Assembly: GCA_023898685.1 (NCBI GenBank)
Contig: CP060234.1
Span: 248,001 to 312,000, forward strand
Direction: 5' to 3'
Length of the DNA: 64,000 nucleotides
Origin: Phycisphaeraceae bacterium
Lineage (GTDB): Bacteria > Planctomycetota > Phycisphaerae > Phycisphaerales > UBA1924
In this document: positions 35,309 to 43,254 of the stretch, one piece after another
How the letters are laid out: every line of letters starts with the position of its first letter
Position numbering within the stretch: position 1 is the first letter of the stretch
Position numbers and translations under genes: made by a program
Notes under the pieces: model-generated
What the model was told of the DNA's origin: nothing
The model's input: only the letters and a program-made list of their open reading frames with translations
The model's database searches: none

Positions 35309-36361
35309 ATGACCCCCACGATGCCACGCGAGCCCTGGAGAGAGAGCCTCGAGGACCACGACCGGGGCGGGTGGCGGGGCGTCATGCGGCGGGTGTTCGG
35401 CGACGGCGAAAACCCCCTGGCTTGGGGGTTCGGGCTCTACTCCGCCTGGGGCATCCGCGTCCGTGTCCACCTGCTGTTCGTCTTCTACATCGTCGCCGAG
35501 GTCATCCGGTCGCTGCTGCCCGACCAGCCCGGGCTGATGTACATCGCCCCGCTTTTGATCGCCCTGTTCGGGCTGGTGCTCCTCCACGAATACGGGCACT
35601 GCGTGGTGTGCCGCCTGGTCGGGGGCGACGCCGACGAGATCCTCATCTGGCCCCTGGGCGGGCTCGCGATGTGCCTGCCCCCCCACCGCTGGAAGGCGAA
35701 TCTCTGGACCACCGCGGGCGGGCCCCTGGTCAACGCGATCCTGCTCGTGCCGCTGGGGCTGCTCTGCTATGCCGTCACGCACGATCTCGGAGCCGTGATC
35801 TTCAATCCGTTCAACCCGATGCTCGCGGCGAGCGCGATCGCGGCGTCGAGCAGCCTGTTGCAGATGCTCAAGCTGTTCGTGTGGAGCTTGCACTACGCGA
35901 ACATGCTGTTGCTCGCGTTCAACCTCATCGTCCCGATGTACCCCATGGACGCCGGGCGGCTGCTCCAGGAAGTGCTCTGGGCGAAGATCGGCTACCGCGA
36001 GTCGATGCGGGTCGCGGCGATCGTGGGAATCGCGGTCGCGCTCTTCCTCGCGGTGATCGCGATCACGTTCGACGGCATGCAGCGCCTGCTCGCGATCGCC
36101 CTGCTGGGCGGTTACGTGTGCTTCATGGAACTCCGCCGTCTCAAGTTCGAGGCGGCCGAGGACCCAGGCGTCTTCGCCGCGGCCTACCCCGAGGCAGAGG
36201 ACGAAGCGGGCCCCACCCGCTCCGAAACCAGGCGACAGGAACGCGAGGCGGCCGAGAAAGCCGAGGTCGACCGCATCCTCGACAAGATCAGCGCGTCGGG
36301 CATGGACAGCCTGAGCAGCAAGGAAAAACGCACACTCGAGCGCGCGTCGGGGAAGGGCTGA
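35309..36361 (+). CDS. Site-2 protease family (M50) membrane metalloprotease
   Basis: This 350-residue integral membrane protein carries the zinc motif H93-E-Y-G-H97 inside a membrane helix (LVLLHEYGHCVVCRLVGG) and the third ligand region around D214 in MYPMDAGRLLQ. Five to six hydrophobic helices span about residues 58-270. A charged C-terminal tail (about 285-350) is rich in Glu, Lys and Arg. The short form without PDZ or CBS domains resembles SpoIVFB/Rip-type proteases that cleave membrane-bound regulators. Its substrate is not evident. Confidence 0.9.
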   Translation: MTPTMPREPWRESLEDHDRGGWRGVMRRVFGDGENPLAWGFGLYSAWGIRVRVHLLFVFYIVAEVIRSLLPDQPGLMYIAPLLIALFGLVLLHEYGHCVVCRLVGGDADEILIWPLGGLAMCLPPHRWKANLWTTAGGPLVNAILLVPLGLLCYAVTHDLGAVIFNPFNPMLAASAIAASSSLLQMLKLFVWSLHYANMLLLAFNLIVPMYPMDAGRLLQEVLWAKIGYRESMRVAAIVGIAVALFLAVIAITFDGMQRLLAIALLGGYVCFMELRRLKFEAAEDPGVFAAAYPEAEDEAGPTRSETRRQEREAAEKAEVDRILDKISASGMDSLSSKEKRTLERASGKG

Positions 36362-36588
36362 CGCGGGCCGGGGCAAGCTCCGACAGATGGATCTGACGAG
36401 CGGCGTCCGTGTGGAAGCGGTTCCCGAGGTACCCCTCCGGATTCCATTCCCTCACGGTCGCGGCTCGTTGAACCGCACTCAGAACGCCGATGGGGGTTGA
36501 CCACAAGTCACTCGGAGAATGCGGTCTCAAGACGTATGTTCCATCCGTTGCGGCCCGAAGCGCCCAGCCGTGCCGAAAGGAACAATAC

Positions 36589-37344
36589 ATGAACACGCCT
36601 CGCCGCTGCCTTGCCCTCGTCCTCCTCGCCGCCGCTCCGCTCGCCGGTGCCGGCGTGACCACGTCGACCGATCGCGGCTCATTTGTCGCCGGCGTCGACG
36701 TTGCATTCGAGCAGGATTTCGAGAGTTTCTTCGCGCCGGACTCTGGCGACGGCGGGGCCAACTTCGGCTCCTCGTCCGCCGGTCATTTCCTCCCGATCGT
36801 CTACGCCGCGACGAACGGGGGATTCGCCGAGCTCTTCACCTCGCTCTTCCACAACGGCGATTCCGCCGCCGCCTTCACGTTCGGCACGGATGCCACCGCG
36901 GTCATCAGCCTGGGGGGCCCCTACCGCTCGGTCGGCCTCGATCTCATCCGCTCGGACTGGTTCCTCGCCTCGGCGGCGACCTACCTGGTCACGCCGCTGC
37001 TCGGCGGCGCGCCCATCGCCGTTCCGGTCAGCATCGACGCCGACACGTTCCTGGGGCTGACCTCGACCAGCCCCTTCGACGCGATCGCCGTCGCCGCGTT
37101 CACCGATACCGGCTCGGACGGCCTCGAGGTCTTCGACAACATCGTCGTGGGCGACGCGGCCACGCCGGGCTGCAACGCGGCCGACCTTGCCGAGCCGTTC
37201 GGTCTGCTCGACCTCATCGACGTGACCACGTTCATCGGCGGCTTCGTCGGCATGGACCCAATCGCCGACCTCAACCCGGACGGGCTGTTCGACCTACAGG
37301 ACGTGCTGATCTTTGTCGATCAATTCCAGGCGGGCTGCCCGTGA
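36589..37344 (+). CDS. Secreted protein with GC-type dockerin-like C-terminus
   Basis: This 251-residue protein has a signal peptide (MNTPRRCLALVLLAAAPLAG) and a beta-rich middle of unknown fold, rich in Thr, Ser and Gly. The final 58 residues, from GCNAADLAEPFGLLDLIDV to FQAGCP, hold two Asp-rich loops between Gly-Cys pairs, as in the M64 peptidase at 32277. The middle resembles PEP-CTERM/choice-of-anchor secreted proteins in composition, but no enzyme motif is visible. Start 36589 follows AAAGGA. It is probably exported and surface-retained. Confidence 0.8.
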   Translation: MNTPRRCLALVLLAAAPLAGAGVTTSTDRGSFVAGVDVAFEQDFESFFAPDSGDGGANFGSSSAGHFLPIVYAATNGGFAELFTSLFHNGDSAAAFTFGTDATAVISLGGPYRSVGLDLIRSDWFLASAATYLVTPLLGGAPIAVPVSIDADTFLGLTSTSPFDAIAVAAFTDTGSDGLEVFDNIVVGDAATPGCNAADLAEPFGLLDLIDVTTFIGGFVGMDPIADLNPDGLFDLQDVLIFVDQFQAGCP

Positions 37345-37365
37345 GGCGCGAGGGCCCGCGGCTGC

Positions 37366-37899
37366 TCAGTCCGGCGTCTCCGCGAAGTCGAGCATGAGGG
37401 CCGTGTAGTCGATCTCGTCTGTCGTCACGCCCAGGCGCCGTAGCATGTGCAGCACCTGGGCGCGATGGTGGATCTCGTGGATGACGAGCTGGCAGAAGAA
37501 ATCGGCCGGCGACGCGCGATAGGTCACGCATCGACCATCCCATTCCGAGATGCAGGCCATCGGTTCCAACCACGCCCGACCCACAGCCGCTTCGAGGTCG
37601 ACCATGACCCGCTCGGCCTGCAACCGCCAGCGCGCCTCGAGTTCGGCGAACGCAAGGGCCGACTCGGTCGTGGCGTCCGGATCGAGTTCGAGATTCGCCC
37701 TGGTGAACGGGTCGGTCAGCCCGTTGATGCGGCGCATGTAGGCCGCCTCCGCCGCCATCGTGTGGTGCAGCGTGCGCGCGAGCGAGCCGAGCCCGATGGG
37801 GTGCTCGGTGCGGTATTGCTCATCGGAGAGCGGGCGGATCCAGTCGAACACCCGGGCGCGGGCCTCGGTCAGATAGTCGTAGAGGCGGAGCGGGTTCAC
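37366..37899 (-). CDS. DinB/YfiT-like four-helix protein
   Basis: This protein of about 177 residues matches the DinB superfamily of metal-binding four-helix bundles. It starts near NPLRLYDYLTEARARVFDWI, and TLHHTMAAEAAYMRRI and LVIHEIHHRAQVLHMLRRLG supply the three conserved metal-ligand histidines. Members include thiol transferases and damage-inducible proteins; the reaction here is unknown. All candidate starts are GTG (37899, 37905 or 37959) and none has a clear ribosome-binding site. I chose 37899 because it gives the usual family N-terminus. Confidence 0.82.
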   Translation of the reverse strand: MNPLRLYDYLTEARARVFDWIRPLSDEQYRTEHPIGLGSLARTLHHTMAAEAAYMRRINGLTDPFTRANLELDPDATTESALAFAELEARWRLQAERVMVDLEAAVGRAWLEPMACISEWDGRCVTYRASPADFFCQLVIHEIHHRAQVLHMLRRLGVTTDEIDYTALMLDFAETPD

Positions 37900-37986
37900 G
37901 GCCACATTGGACCAGATGCACGCGCCCCTGTCTAGTCGCACTGGCGCTCCGAGAGCCACGCGGCGCCGTCAACCCTCCCCCGGGAA

Positions 37987-38484
37987 TCACGATCTCGCGA
38001 GCGCCCGCTCGTACGGCACAATCGCCACATCACGTCTGAGGTAGAGCGGGTGCCGGGGCAGACCGGCCTTGGTGACGCCGAGGCAGTGCCGCGGGCCGAC
38101 GAGTTCGAGCACGCGATCGTGCCGCCCCAGGTGGGCGCCGTGGGTTCCCCAGGCAAAGACGGTGAGATCGGCGTCGCCCACGACGCGTCGGATCGCCTCG
38201 TCGTTGCCCGGGCCGACCGGGTCGCGCTGGGCCTTCATGTCGGCGGGGTCGGTTGCCCGGTAGCCGAACGCGTTGAGCATGACGAACCGCCCGAACCCCT
38301 CGCGGATGGCGAAGCGGATGCAGCGGCGGACGGTGGGGTCGTCGGTCGTCTCGGTCGCGGTGGACGGGTTGAGCCCGATGATGGTCATCATCGACGTGTC
38401 ACGCTCGCGCAGAACGCGTGTGAGCGTGTAGCGGTAACGCCGGCACGGCGAGAACTGGGCGTCACCTCGGATCCAGTCGGGCAT
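37987..38484 (-). CDS. DUF1643 domain protein
   Basis: This 165-residue protein contains the DUF1643 features IIGLNPSTATETTDDPTVRR and NAFGYRATDPADM, with FAWGTHG near the C-terminal third. The fold and activity are uncharacterised. It lies 87 bp upstream of the DinB-like gene on the same strand. A minus-strand GATACT hexamer ends 7 bases before the ATG, suggesting a leaderless message. Confidence 0.85.
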   Translation of the reverse strand: MPDWIRGDAQFSPCRRYRYTLTRVLRERDTSMMTIIGLNPSTATETTDDPTVRRCIRFAIREGFGRFVMLNAFGYRATDPADMKAQRDPVGPGNDEAIRRVVGDADLTVFAWGTHGAHLGRHDRVLELVGPRHCLGVTKAGLPRHPLYLRRDVAIVPYERALARS

Positions 38485-38491
38485 GGGGCAC

Positions 38492-38497
38492 AGTATC
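38492..38497 (-). promoter_or_regulatory. -10-like GATACT immediately upstream of the DUF1643 gene
   Basis: AGTATC on the plus strand gives GATACT on the minus strand, 7 bases before the start at 38484. No Shine-Dalgarno is present in the gap. Confidence 0.42.
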
Positions 38498-38535
38498 ACC
38501 GCCGCGGGACGCCCTCATGTCGAATCGGGCGCGGC

Positions 38536-39885
38536 TTACCCCCGATACCGCCTCACGCAGATCGTGTCGTTCTGCCCGCCGAACCCGAAGGAGTTGGAGA
38601 GGCACACCTCGACACCGCCCTCGTCCGTAAGGTCGCGGGCCACGTTGGGCACGTGGTCGAGGTCACACTCCGGGTCGGGGTCGTCGAGATTGATCGTCGG
38701 CGGGATCTTCCCGTCTCGGATAGCCAGCACGCAGGCGATCAGCTCGACCGCCCCCGCCGCCTGGATCAGATGTCCCGTCATGCTCTTGAGCGAGCAGAAG
38801 CACGCTTTGTCGGCCAACGGGCCGAACACGCCCTTCACCGCCGCGGTCTCGATGCCGTCGTTCTCGGGGGTGCCGGTGCCGTGGGCGCTGATGTACTGCA
38901 CCGGCGCCCGCCCCCGCCCGTCGGGCTCGCGGGGGTCGATGCCCGCGTGCCGCAGCGCCGCGAGCATCGCCTTCTGCGCGCCCTTGCCCTCGGGCTGGAT
39001 GTCGGTGATGCGATAGGCGTCGGCGGTCGAGCCGTAGCCCGCGACCTCCGCCAGCGGGGTCGCGCCGCGGGCGAGCGCGTGGTCCAGCTCCTCGAGGACG
39101 AGCACACCCGCCCCCTCGCCCATCACGAAGCCATCTCTGGTTCGGCTGAACGGCCGACTCGCCGTCGCGTAGTCATCCCGCCTCGTGCTCATCGCGGTGA
39201 GGCGGATGAACCCGGTCATCCCGAGGATGTGCAGCATCGAGTGCTCGCCCCCCGCGAACATGAGGTCGGCGTCGCCCCGCTTGATGATCTCGTACGCCTC
39301 GCCGGACGCCTGCGTGCTCGCGGCGCACGCGGTCATGCAGTTGTACGCGGGGCCGCCGCACCCGAAGGCCCGCGCGATGTGCGAGATGGAGAGGTTGGGC
39401 TCCTGCTCGATCTCGCGGGCCGCGGTCATGCGGTCGAGCGCGAGCCTCGCCCACTCGACGGTGTCGACGGCGCGCCCCTCCTCGCGCCACGCCGCGAGGC
39501 TGGCGGCGAAGAAGTTGTCGTAGTCATGGGGCCCCTCGCCCGAGCCCATGTAGACGCCCATGCGTGAGAGATTGACGTCGGCGGTGAGCCGGCCCGTCGC
39601 GTCGCCCAGCCCCGCCTGTCGCCACGCCATCGACGCGGCGGCGAGGGCGAACTTGACGCCCTCGCCCGCTCGCTCGTGGTTCGCCGCCGCACCGCCCATC
39701 ACCCGGGCGAGGTCGAAACCTCTCACCTCGCCCCCGAAGTTGGTCGCGAACGTCGAGGCGTCGAACTTGGTGATCGGCCCGATCGCGCTCTCGCCCGCGA
39801 GCAGGCGGGCCCAGACGGTCTCGAGGTCATGCCCGAACGGCGTGACCCAGCCCATCCCCGTGATGACGACGCGACGAGCGCTCAT
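38536..39885 (-). CDS. 3-oxoacyl-ACP synthase II-type ketosynthase
   Basis: This 449-residue ketosynthase has the complete Cys-His-His set: C187 in NCMTACAASTQ, HGTGTPENDG, and KSMTGHLIQAAGA. It should condense malonyl-ACP with acyl-ACP in fatty acid or polyketide-like synthesis. Its N-terminal VVITGMGWVTPFG is typical of FabF. The start overlaps the stop of the upstream GxxExxY gene by four bases (ATGA), and a second, degenerate ketosynthase lies just beyond, so this looks like a dedicated lipid or polyketide unit rather than housekeeping fabF. Confidence 0.92.
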   Translation of the reverse strand: MSARRVVITGMGWVTPFGHDLETVWARLLAGESAIGPITKFDASTFATNFGGEVRGFDLARVMGGAAANHERAGEGVKFALAAASMAWRQAGLGDATGRLTADVNLSRMGVYMGSGEGPHDYDNFFAASLAAWREEGRAVDTVEWARLALDRMTAAREIEQEPNLSISHIARAFGCGGPAYNCMTACAASTQASGEAYEIIKRGDADLMFAGGEHSMLHILGMTGFIRLTAMSTRRDDYATASRPFSRTRDGFVMGEGAGVLVLEELDHALARGATPLAEVAGYGSTADAYRITDIQPEGKGAQKAMLAALRHAGIDPREPDGRGRAPVQYISAHGTGTPENDGIETAAVKGVFGPLADKACFCSLKSMTGHLIQAAGAVELIACVLAIRDGKIPPTINLDDPDPECDLDHVPNVARDLTDEGGVEVCLSNSFGFGGQNDTICVRRYRG

Positions 39886-40508
39886 TCCTCGTCCTTGCCC
39901 TCGCCCTCGTCGTGGTCGTCGTCATCCTCGTACTCATACTCGTCCTCGTCCACCTCGCCCCGCAGCTCGCGGAGCTTGTCGGGGTTGAGCACGCGGACGA
40001 GCCCGTCCTTCAGCCGGCGCTCGCCGAAGTTGATGATCAGACCCAGCTCGAAGTCGGCGGCGCGGAGCTGCGCCCGCAGCTCGCTCCGCGGCTGCGTGCC
40101 GATCTCGACATGCTCGCCCATCAGCTTGACGAGGAACCGATCGCCGATGAACAGGTCGCACAGAACCTTGCCAACCACCTCGCCGTCGAACTCGACCTCG
40201 AACGCGTGGTCGGCCTTGTACGCGATCTCCTCGGCCTTCAGCTCGATCTCGAGCGACTTCTTGTAGATCTCCAGGGGATAGCCCGGGCCCAGCTCCTTGT
40301 GCACCTCGATGGCGCACCCGATCACCCGACGCGACAACTCGGTGAGCGCCGGGTCGAGCTCGTCGAGTTGCACGCTCGGACGGCGATTCCCGTGGTGCCC
40401 GTGTTGATTGCCCGGCCGCCCCCGGCCCGGCCCGCCGCGGCCCCCGCCGCGGTTGTACCCGCCGCGATGCTCGCCCCGGCCGCCGTCGTACCCGTAGTCA
40501 CTGCTCAT
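39882..40508 (-). CDS. GxxExxY-family protein with RGG-like N-terminus and acidic tail
   Basis: This 208-residue protein has three parts: a Gly/Arg/His-rich N-terminus (about 1-45, with repeated GGR and RGG), a GxxExxY domain (about 50-175, with IGCAIEVHKELGPGYPLEIY and LGLIINFGERRLKDGLVRV) and an Asp/Glu/Tyr tail (about 185-208). The domain belongs to the PD-(D/E)xK-like fold. The Asp is kept in CDLFIGD, but the expected VELK reads VKLM, so nuclease activity is doubtful. It lies between two ketosynthase genes and is translationally coupled to the downstream one (ATGA overlap). Confidence 0.82.
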   Translation of the reverse strand: MSSDYGYDGGRGEHRGGYNRGGGRGGPGRGRPGNQHGHHGNRRPSVQLDELDPALTELSRRVIGCAIEVHKELGPGYPLEIYKKSLEIELKAEEIAYKADHAFEVEFDGEVVGKVLCDLFIGDRFLVKLMGEHVEIGTQPRSELRAQLRAADFELGLIINFGERRLKDGLVRVLNPDKLRELRGEVDEDEYEYEDDDDHDEGEGKDEE

Positions 40509-40580
40509 AGCGAATCTCCAAGTGAAGGCCCCGCGTCCGGCCGCCACCCGAGGCGGGCGGAGGGGGTGAATCGACGTCTC

Positions 40581-41963
40581 TCAGCCTGTCTCCCCGTGCC
40601 GTGTGAGGACGATCGCCCCGACCTGCCCGCCGAGAGAGGGCGTGCAGACGAGCACTGTACGCAGCGACGCGTCCCGCGCGTCCGTCGGGCCGACACGCAT
40701 CGACGCGTGCGGCGTGCCCCCGTGCCGCCGCGCGGGGAGCCTCTGGTGTTTGATGGCCAGCGCCCCCGCCGCCGCGAGCAGCGAGCCGTGGCCCGCCGCC
40801 GTCAGCCCGACCGTCGGCGTGATCGTGATCGTCTCGATCTCCGCGAGCCTCGCGCCGAAGACGGCCGCGAGCGCGTTCCGCTCGCCCCGATCGCACGAAG
40901 CCACGCCGAACGCGCCGGGCACGATCGCGTCGACCTCACCGGGGGTGATGCCCGCATCCGCGAGCGCCGCGCGCACGGCCCGCTCGATTCCTGAGTCGGC
41001 GAATCCGTCGCCCGGATCCCCATCGAACACGCCCGGGAACAGGGGCCCGCCGCTGTGCGCAGCGCCGAAGCCCGCGAGGCGCGCGTACGCCCGGCCTTTA
41101 CCCCGCACGCTCGCCTTCGAGCCTTCCTCGATCAGAAAGATCGCGCCCCCCTCACCCGGCACGCCGCCCGGCGCGTCGGGGTCATACGGCCTGACGATCT
41201 CGCCCGAATCCGTCGCGTCGCCCGTCTCAGCGAGCCGGCCCTCGTAGGTGAGCCGCAGCAGCCCCACCGGGTTGATCTTCGACTCGACCCCCCCCGAGAA
41301 GCACGCGTCGGCGTCGCCCCGCTCGATCACCCGGGCCGATTCGCCCAGGCTCAACAGCCCGCTCGCCTCGGCGCAGGTGATCGTGTTGCTGGGCCCCTCG
41401 GCCCCGTGGATGATTGTCACGTGGCACGCGAGCATGTTGGGCAGGTACTTGAGCATCCAGAGCGGGGGCAGGTTGTCCATCGCCCCGCCGCCCCCCTCGG
41501 CGCTCCCCCACTTGCGAACGTCGAACCCGTTCTCACCCCGGCTCGTGTGCAGCGCCGCGGTCAGCTCGTTGATCTCCGCGGTGAGCAGCCCCGCCCCGAT
41601 CTGGCACCCCGTCCGGTCCGGGTCAAGGCGGGGGGCGTCCGGGCCGGTCGCGGCTTCGCTCGCCTCGCCGCTGCCCCGGGTCGCGACGCCGGCGTCGGCC
41701 ACGGCGAGCTGGGCCGCGATGACCGCCAGCTCGGTATCGCGGGCCATCACCTTGGTCGCCTTCCGGTACGACTTGGGCACGTAGGGCCTCGCGTCGGCCC
41801 CATCGATCTCCCCCCCGAGCCGGCAGGGGAACCCCGACGCGTCGAACGCCCGGATCGGACCGATCGCCGATCGCCCCGATTCGAGCGCACGCCAGAACGC
41901 GTCGGCCCCAATGCCGGCCGCGCTGACGACGCCGAGCCCGGTGATCACGACCGATCGGTGCAT
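40581..41963 (-). CDS. Atypical beta-ketoacyl synthase family protein
   Basis: This 460-residue ketosynthase-fold protein begins VVITGLGVVSAAGIGADAF and keeps the active-site cysteine (C197 in NTITCAEASG). The first catalytic His motif (HGTGTxxND) is replaced by VPGAFGVASCDRGE, and the KxxxGHxxxAAG motif reads TVGLTAAGHGSLLAAAG. It may therefore be a chain-length factor-like partner of the complete ketosynthase at 38536, or act in decarboxylation or acyl transfer only. A minus-strand TACACT lies 6 bases before the ATG, predicting a leaderless start of the three-gene unit. Confidence 0.85.
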   Translation of the reverse strand: MHRSVVITGLGVVSAAGIGADAFWRALESGRSAIGPIRAFDASGFPCRLGGEIDGADARPYVPKSYRKATKVMARDTELAVIAAQLAVADAGVATRGSGEASEAATGPDAPRLDPDRTGCQIGAGLLTAEINELTAALHTSRGENGFDVRKWGSAEGGGGAMDNLPPLWMLKYLPNMLACHVTIIHGAEGPSNTITCAEASGLLSLGESARVIERGDADACFSGGVESKINPVGLLRLTYEGRLAETGDATDSGEIVRPYDPDAPGGVPGEGGAIFLIEEGSKASVRGKGRAYARLAGFGAAHSGGPLFPGVFDGDPGDGFADSGIERAVRAALADAGITPGEVDAIVPGAFGVASCDRGERNALAAVFGARLAEIETITITPTVGLTAAGHGSLLAAAGALAIKHQRLPARRHGGTPHASMRVGPTDARDASLRTVLVCTPSLGGQVGAIVLTRHGETG

Positions 41964-41969
41964 CGGGCC

Positions 41970-41975
41970 AGTGTA
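41970..41975 (-). promoter_or_regulatory. -10-like TACACT immediately upstream of the atypical ketosynthase
   Basis: AGTGTA on the plus strand reads TACACT on the minus strand, exactly 6 bases before the start codon at 41963. No ribosome-binding site fits between. Confidence 0.5.
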
Positions 41976-41994
41976 GAGGATTCAGAGGAGCGGC

Positions 41995-42558
41995 GTGGCC
42001 AGCCGAAAGCGGTCGCGCGGCCGCCTGTGGAGCACGAAGGGCCCTCCGGCCGATGCAACTGGACCGATGTCCGCGCGCGCACCTAGCCGATCGCTGATCG
42101 ACCCGGGCTGGCTCTTCCTGATCGCCGGTCTGACGCTCATGGGCGCGGCCGTGCTCATCCCCGCCCGCCGCGATCTCGACCTCGCCCTCTGGCGTCGCGA
42201 CCGCGTCCTCGCCGCCGAGATGAACCGGCTCGAACGCCTCACTCGCTACGAGACCTACCTCGACGCGCTCCGGCACCGCGACGAGACCGTCGTCCGCCAG
42301 CTCGCCTCGACCCAGCTCGGCCTGGCGCCCGCCGACTCGCAGGTCCTGCTGCTCGTGGGCGAGGGTGAGGCCGAGGACGCGTCGGTCTTCCGCGCGCTCG
42401 AGCCGCGCCCACTCGAGCTGCCCCAGCCGCACGAGATCCACTCGGTGCTCGCCCGCCTCGCTCTGGGAGGGCGTAGCCAACTCTGGCTGCTCGCGGCGTC
42501 GGCGATGCTGGTGCTGATCGGCCTGCTGCCGCCTGGGGGCGGACATCAGCAAGGCTGA
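41995..42558 (+). CDS. Hypothetical membrane protein with coiled-coil segment
   Basis: This 187-residue protein has a membrane helix (about 38-56), a charged helical stretch likely to form a coiled coil (RRDRVLAAEMNRLERLTRYE, about 67-100), a loop and a second membrane helix near the C-terminus (about 160-180). The layout resembles septum or envelope scaffold proteins, but no family is recognised. GTG 41995 has a GAGGAG site; ATG 42067 is an alternative. It diverges from the ketosynthase unit by about 30 bp. Confidence 0.6.
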   Translation: MASRKRSRGRLWSTKGPPADATGPMSARAPSRSLIDPGWLFLIAGLTLMGAAVLIPARRDLDLALWRRDRVLAAEMNRLERLTRYETYLDALRHRDETVVRQLASTQLGLAPADSQVLLLVGEGEAEDASVFRALEPRPLELPQPHEIHSVLARLALGGRSQLWLLAASAMLVLIGLLPPGGGHQQG

Positions 42559-42562
42559 GAAA

Positions 42563-42626
42563 CAGCGAATCAGCAAGCCGGAGTTGCGGATCGCCGTCCG
42601 CGCCCACCCGATTTGCTGGTTCGCTG
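42563..42626. repeat. Inverted repeat between convergent genes
   Basis: CAGCGAATCAGCAA (42563-42576) and TTGCTGGTTCGCTG (42613-42626) are complementary at 13 of 14 positions around a 36-base loop. It lies between the membrane-protein and TSCPD genes and may end both transcripts. Confidence 0.6.
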
Positions 42627-42648
42627 ATCTGCTGCCTTGTTGCTCTCC

Positions 42649-43089
42649 CTACATCCTCCGCCCGCCCGGCTCGCCGTAGTGCAGTTCGAGGAATCTCGCC
42701 ACGTAGTCGATGATCGAGCTCGTCTCGGGGATGTCCGGGTTCGTGGTCGTGCCGTAGGGCTCGAAGCGCATGCCCTTGAACCGCACCACCGCGTCCTTCA
42801 CGCTCAGCCCGTGCTGGAGCGACAGGCTGAACGCCCGGCAGAAGGCCTGGCAGAAGCCCGAGATCGCCGAGCCCTCCTTGCTGATCTTGATGAAGATCTC
42901 GCCCGGGGTGCCGTCCTCGTACAGGCCGATCGTGAGGTACCCCTCGATCCCCGCGACGCAGAACTTGTGGGTCAGCGACTGCCGGGTCGAGGGAAGGGCG
43001 TGACGCGTCGCAATCATGGGCTCGCGGCTCTCGTCTCCCGAGGCCCGATCGGCCCCGGTCTGGTCTTCTGGCGTGCCCCGGCCACACAT
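42649..43089 (-). CDS. TSCPD domain protein resembling the NrdJ C-terminus
   Basis: This 146-residue protein matches the C-terminal TSCPD region of B12-dependent ribonucleotide reductases: HKFCVAGIEGYLTIGLYEDG, then GEIFIKISKEGSAISGF and MRFEPYGTTTNPDIPE. It lacks the catalytic barrel, so it is a free-standing accessory domain, perhaps working with an NrdJ encoded elsewhere. Start 43089 is preferred over ATG 43017 because a minus-strand TACGCT sits exactly 6 bases upstream, the pattern seen at other genes here. The first 24 residues are then a polar extension. Confidence 0.82.
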   Translation of the reverse strand: MCGRGTPEDQTGADRASGDESREPMIATRHALPSTRQSLTHKFCVAGIEGYLTIGLYEDGTPGEIFIKISKEGSAISGFCQAFCRAFSLSLQHGLSVKDAVVRFKGMRFEPYGTTTNPDIPETSSIIDYVARFLELHYGEPGGRRM

Positions 43090-43095
43090 CGCCGG

Positions 43096-43101
43096 AGCGT
43101 A
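43096..43101 (-). promoter_or_regulatory. -10-like TACGCT immediately upstream of the TSCPD gene
   Basis: AGCGTA on the plus strand gives TACGCT on the minus strand, 6 bases before the start codon at 43089. This decides the start in favour of 43089. Confidence 0.48.
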
Positions 43102-43241
43102 GCCGCCGGGCGTGCCCCGGGGCCCGGGAGTTATCGGGTAGGCTCTCAACGCCGGTCCAGAAACCGGCCCCTCTGGGCCGCGATCGGGGCCGGTGCGGCG
43201 ACGCTGGTCGCGCCGCGCTTGCTTGGGCGGCTCGGGTGGTC

Positions 43242-43247
43242 GATACT
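43242..43247 (+). promoter_or_regulatory. -10-like GATACT immediately upstream of the small ORF
   Basis: GATACT ends 7 bases before ATG 43255, the same hexamer and spacing as at the DUF1643 gene. Confidence 0.4.
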
Positions 43248-43254
43248 TGTGCGC

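Noticed and set aside
41995..42066. Choice of ATG 42067 as the start of the membrane protein
   Set aside because: It is not excluded, but GTG 41995 has a GAGGAG site at suitable spacing, so it was preferred.
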